Assembly: GCA_900544705.1 (NCBI GenBank)
Contig: UQWH01000045.1
Coordinates: 1-16,671, forward strand
Direction of reading: 5' to 3'
Source of the DNA: an uncultured Eubacteriales bacterium
GTDB taxonomy: Bacteria; Bacillota; Clostridia; Oscillospirales; Oscillospiraceae
DNA length: 16,671 nt
In this document: piece after piece, positions 14,532 through 16,671 of the stretch
Layout: each line of letters starts with the position of its first letter
Numbering within the stretch: the stretch's first letter is position 1
The notes under the pieces: generated by a model
Database searches by the model: none
The model's input: only the letters and a program-made list of their open reading frames with translations
What the model was told of the DNA's origin: nothing
Program-made: the position numbers and the translations under genes

Positions 14532-14906
14532 ATGCGACATTTTTTCAAGGAAAAGCCGAAGCTGGGCGCCGCCGTCAGCGGCTTGATGGCAGGCTTGGTC
14601 AACGGCCTGTTCGGCGCGGGCGGCGGGATGCTCCTGCTGCCGCTGCTGACGCACCTGTGCGGTCTGAAGGCACACGTGGCCTTTGCGTGCAGCGTGTGTG
14701 TGATCCTCCCGCTGTCGCTGGTGTCCCTCGGCGTCTATTTCCTGCACGGCAGTCTTGATTTCATACAGGCACTCCCCTATCTGATCGGCGGCGCCGCCGG
14801 CGGTGTGATCGCCGGACTGCTCCTAAAAAAGCTCTCCGCCGTCTGGCTCCATCGGGCGCTGGGGCTGCTCATCGTCTGGGGCGGCCTGCGACTGCTGCTG
14901 CGATGA
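14532..14906 (+). CDS. Half-length TauE/SafE (TSUP) permease, first half
   Basis: The 124-residue, very hydrophobic protein has about four membrane helices (about 11-37, 46-72, 78-98, 104-123). The glycine-rich first helix NGLFGAGGGMLLLPLL (24-39) is the TauE/SafE signature. Usual members have about 250 residues made of two such halves; this one has only the first. The TSUP family moves sulfite, sulfoacetate and other organosulfur anions, or acts in sulfur assimilation; the substrate here is unknown. GGAGGG about five bases before ATG supports the start. It overlaps the next gene by 4 bp (ATGA), which implies coupled translation in equal amounts and a heterodimer. Confidence 0.85.
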   Translation: MRHFFKEKPKLGAAVSGLMAGLVNGLFGAGGGMLLLPLLTHLCGLKAHVAFACSVCVILPLSLVSLGVYFLHGSLDFIQALPYLIGGAAGGVIAGLLLKKLSAVWLHRALGLLIVWGGLRLLLR

Positions 14907-15283
14907 AGGCGTGGCTTCTTCCGGCGCTGGCCGGGCTGGTCTGCGGCGTGCTCTCCGGGCTTGGCATCGGCGGCGGCACGCTGCTGATGGTCTGGATGAC
15001 CGCGATCTGCGGGCTGGAGCAGCGCACTGCACAGGGAATCAACCTGCTGTACTTTTTGCCCACCGCCGTCTGCGCGCTGATCTTCCACATCAAAAATCGC
15101 CTCATTCGCTGGGACGTCGTTCTTCCTGCCGCGCTTGCAGGCGCGGCGGCCGCGGCGCTCACCGCGTGGCTGGGTCTGCGCCTTGACACCGGCATTCTGC
15201 GCAAAATATTCGGCGGATTTCTCCTGCTCGTCGGGCTGAAAGAGCTGTTTGGCCGTTACCCGCGCGACAAAAAGGACAGATAG
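14903..15283 (+). CDS. Half-length TauE/SafE (TSUP) permease, second half
   Basis: The 126-residue membrane protein has about four helices (about 4-34, 45-61, 69-92, 99-117) and a second copy of the glycine-rich TSUP motif, GLGIGGGTLLMVWMTAI (19-35). Together with the preceding gene it gives the length and pseudo-twofold plan of one complete TauE/SafE permease. The start ATG overlaps the previous stop in an ATGA junction with no separate strong ribosome binding site, so translation is probably by re-initiation. The last 28 bp overlap the 3' end of ruvX, which runs in the opposite direction. No frameshift is needed to explain the split: each half has a proper start and stop. Confidence 0.85.
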   Translation: MKAWLLPALAGLVCGVLSGLGIGGGTLLMVWMTAICGLEQRTAQGINLLYFLPTAVCALIFHIKNRLIRWDVVLPAALAGAAAAALTAWLGLRLDTGILRKIFGGFLLLVGLKELFGRYPRDKKDR

Positions 15284-15672
15284 CCCTCCAGAATCAGGGA
15301 GGCTGCCACCGCGTCCACGGTGTTTTTCCGCTTTTTCCCGTGATAATTGCAGTCGCTCAGGATCTGGTGCGCCTCCACCGTCGTGCGGCGCTCATCCCAT
15401 AGGACGACCTCCTTGCCGCAGGCCGCTTCCACGCGCTTGGCAAATTCCCGGTACAGCGCGGCGCGCGGCCCCTCCGTGCCGTCCATGTTGCGCGGGAAGC
15501 CCATGACCAGACGCTCCGCGCCGGTCTGCTGCACCAGACGTGCGATCTCCTGCGCCGTTTTCTCGGCGTTATAGCTGTGGATGACTGTGGTCTGCCCGAC
15601 GATCATCCCCATCGCATCGGAAATGGCAATGCCCGTCCGGGCATCGCCATAGTCAATTGCAAGAACTCTCAT
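15256..15672 (-). CDS. ruvX: Putative pre-16S rRNA nuclease / Holliday junction resolvase-like RuvX (YqgF)
   Basis: The 138-residue RNase H-fold nuclease shows LAIDYGDARTGIAISD with catalytic D7, the MGFPRNMDGTEGPRA block (57-71), WDERRTT with E94, and NTVDAVAASLIL with D120. Length is normal. The family trims the 5' end of 16S rRNA (E. coli YqgF) and was earlier annotated as a Holliday junction resolvase. The start at 15672 has a GGGAG-type site about six bases upstream. Its ATG overlaps the stop of the AlkD-like gene as ATGA, so translation is coupled. A longer in-frame extension upstream lies within the AlkD-like gene and is not conserved. Confidence 0.94.
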   Translation of the reverse strand: MRVLAIDYGDARTGIAISDAMGMIVGQTTVIHSYNAEKTAQEIARLVQQTGAERLVMGFPRNMDGTEGPRAALYREFAKRVEAACGKEVVLWDERRTTVEAHQILSDCNYHGKKRKNTVDAVAASLILEGYLSFLSRG

Positions 15673-16364
15673 TGTTTCTCCCTTCTCCGCAGTGCACGGG
15701 CGCGGTCTTTGCTTGCCTCTGGGATCCGGTAGGAATCGCACATCTTGGAAATGGTTTTGTTGTGCGTAAAGGCATCGAGCCGCCCCGATTCCAGCAGCGC
15801 AAAGGTCAGCGCCTCCTGCTGAACCGCAAGCTCCGCCAGGATCCACGCCCGCGCCATGTTTACATAATATTTATCGCTTTGCTGCACCGCGACCAGCTCC
15901 GCCGTTTCCGCGGCGTATTCCGGCGTCAGGAAATAGTCCAGCAGGACGACGAGCGCAAAGCGCTGGTCAAATTCCCGCTCGCTTTGCAGCAGCGGCAGGA
16001 TAAATTCCCGCACCTGCGGCAGCTCCTGCGGCTTGAAGCGGTAAGTCGGCACAATGCTGTCCACCAGCGCCCAGCAGTCGATTTTGGGAAGAAACGCGCG
16101 CGTGCGCTCCAGCTTTTCCGCAATCTCCGCCCTTGCCCCCGCCAGCACCATGCCCTCGAGCATGATCTCCTCATAGGTCCCGTGCCCCGGCTCCTGCAAA
16201 AACGTCCGCCAGTCGCCGCGGCAGATCTCCCTGGCCAGCTTCCGAAGCTGCGGCAGACGCACGCCGAGAAGCGGATAGCCTGTCATGCAGATGCGTCTGC
16301 TGAACTCGGCAAACTCCCCCGGCTCCGCCAGTTCCAGCAGCCGGGCGTAAATTTCGTCGCGCAT
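15669..16364 (-). CDS. DNA alkylation repair protein, AlkD-like DNA glycosylase
   Basis: The 231-residue, largely helical protein fits the AlkD/AlkC HEAT-like repeat family (PF08713), which removes N3- and N7-alkylated purines by enclosing the DNA in a concave superhelix. CWALVDSI (97-104) holds W98 and D102 with the W-x3-D spacing of the AlkD active site. R135 in DQRFALVVLLDY is a candidate for the conserved arginine. The C-terminal NKTISKMCDSYRIPEASK (202-219) matches the usual last helix pair. AGGAGGG lies five to six bases before ATG at 16364. It is the first gene of a two-gene operon with ruvX. The family call is firm; that it is catalytically active is an inference from W98/D102. Confidence 0.87.
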   Translation of the reverse strand: MRDEIYARLLELAEPGEFAEFSRRICMTGYPLLGVRLPQLRKLAREICRGDWRTFLQEPGHGTYEEIMLEGMVLAGARAEIAEKLERTRAFLPKIDCWALVDSIVPTYRFKPQELPQVREFILPLLQSEREFDQRFALVVLLDYFLTPEYAAETAELVAVQQSDKYYVNMARAWILAELAVQQEALTFALLESGRLDAFTHNKTISKMCDSYRIPEASKDRARALRRREKQ

Positions 16365-16387
16365 GGCGTCCCTCCTGTTTTTTCTCT

Positions 16388-16416
16388 ATTATATCGAAAA
16401 AAAGAAGAAAAAGAAA
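16388..16416 (-). promoter_or_regulatory. Possible promoter for the alkD-ruvX operon
   Basis: The minus strand has a perfect TATAAT (16393 down to 16388), 24 bases upstream of the AlkD-like start. The hexamer 17 bp further up reads TTTCTT, a poor -35. The region between is a T/C-rich tract, complementary to the A/G tract on the plus strand, which may act as an UP-like element. The leader would be short, under 20 nt. Confidence 0.5.
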
Positions 16417-16427
16417 GAAAAAAATGA

Positions 16428-16456
16428 TTGACCTTGTCTCTTTCCTGTGATAGAAT
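16428..16456 (+). promoter_or_regulatory. Sigma-A-type promoter for rpmG
   Basis: TTGACC (16428-16433) and TAGAAT (16451-16456) have a 17-bp spacer. A purine-rich A tract (16396-16424) directly upstream could act as an UP element. This leaves a leader of about 130 nt before rpmG. Confidence 0.75.
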
Positions 16457-16591
16457 AACTTTACCTGTGAAAAAGGGGCTTTTTTTGTGCGCTCTTTTTT
16501 CGCCTGCGGATGGCGCCATGTAGTTTCGGCGTCTTCTAAATCTGAATAGCCGCCGGTATACAGGGAGGCAAAAATTTAAGGAGGTGCCGAC

Positions 16592-16671
16592 ATGCGAGTT
16601 AAGATCACTCTGAGATGCAACGAATGCAAGCAAAGAAACTACAACACGATGAAGAACAAGAAGAACGACCC
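16592..16671 (+). CDS. rpmG: 50S ribosomal protein L33, C-terminus cut by window edge
   Basis: The 26 visible codons begin MRVKITLRCNECKQRNYNT and continue MKNKKND, the start of L33. C9-x2-C12 is the first half of the zinc-binding ribbon, so this is the C-plus paralogue. The usual protein is about 49-55 residues, so about half is missing. AAGGAGGT (16578-16585) a few bases upstream is a near-perfect ribosome binding site. In many Firmicutes secE, nusG and rplK follow, which cannot be checked here. Confidence 0.93.
   Translation, partial: MRVKITLRCNECKQRNYNTMKNKKND

Noticed and set aside
14532..15283. The two TSUP halves as one frameshifted pseudogene
   Set aside because: Each half has a proper start, stop and full membrane domain, and the ATGA junction is a normal coupling signal.
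16501..16575. Possible tRNA in the rpmG leader, suggested by GGCGCCA and a TCTAA-containing stretch
   Set aside because: No T-arm consensus (GGTTCGAATCC-like) and no matching anticodon stem or acceptor 3' half could be found.

Overview
The window looks like chromosomal core sequence from an anaerobic Firmicute, most likely a GC-rich clostridium of the Oscillospiraceae/Oscillospirales type. This is an inference from several signs: a group II ECF transporter module next to truA, a DUF5711 protein, a ClpE-like unfoldase with an N-terminal zinc finger, a class A PBP, a Gram-positive type 6S RNA, a DUF1292 protein, a BofC-C-like small protein, strong AGGAGG ribosome binding sites and roughly 55-60% GC. 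I see no insertion sequence, CRISPR array, prophage or rRNA/tRNA gene.

Region 1 (1-10800, minus strand) is one tightly packed run. In transcription order it holds a class A penicillin-binding protein, an RlmK/RlmI-like SAM methyltransferase, ecfA1, ecfA2, ecfT, truA, a membrane-anchored DUF5711 protein, a clpE-like ATPase and a Cof-type HAD phosphatase cut by the window edge. Most gaps are under 25 bp or are overlaps. The only larger gap (62 bp, before clpE) carries an 11-bp inverted repeat and a possible promoter. EcfA1, EcfA2 and EcfT form the shared energising module of ECF vitamin/metal importers; no substrate-binding S component lies in the window.

Region 2 (10800-15283, plus strand) starts at a divergent AT-rich promoter region. 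It encodes a small exported BofC-C-like protein, a DUF1292 protein with its own promoter and a TTG start, and the 6S RNA gene followed by a hairpin terminator. Next come a membrane-anchored SurA/PrsA-like foldase behind a near-consensus promoter, a 269-bp hairpin-rich spacer, tRNA t6A dehydratase (tcdA), a strong terminator, and two overlapping half-length TauE/SafE (TSUP) transporter genes.

Region 3 (15256-16364, minus strand) is a two-gene operon, an AlkD-like DNA glycosylase translationally coupled to ruvX, which converges on and overlaps the second TSUP gene. Region 4 (16365-16671) is a divergent promoter region followed by the start of rpmG (ribosomal protein L33), cut by the right edge.

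The most notable points are a four-cysteine zinc-ribbon-like insertion between the two catalytic domains of the extracytoplasmic PBP, and the paired half-TSUP genes that start 16 nt after a strong terminator. Others are the inverted repeat in front of clpE, the duplicated degenerate parvulin-like modules in the foldase, and the hairpin-rich spacer upstream of tcdA. I found no convincing wholly new multi-gene system.
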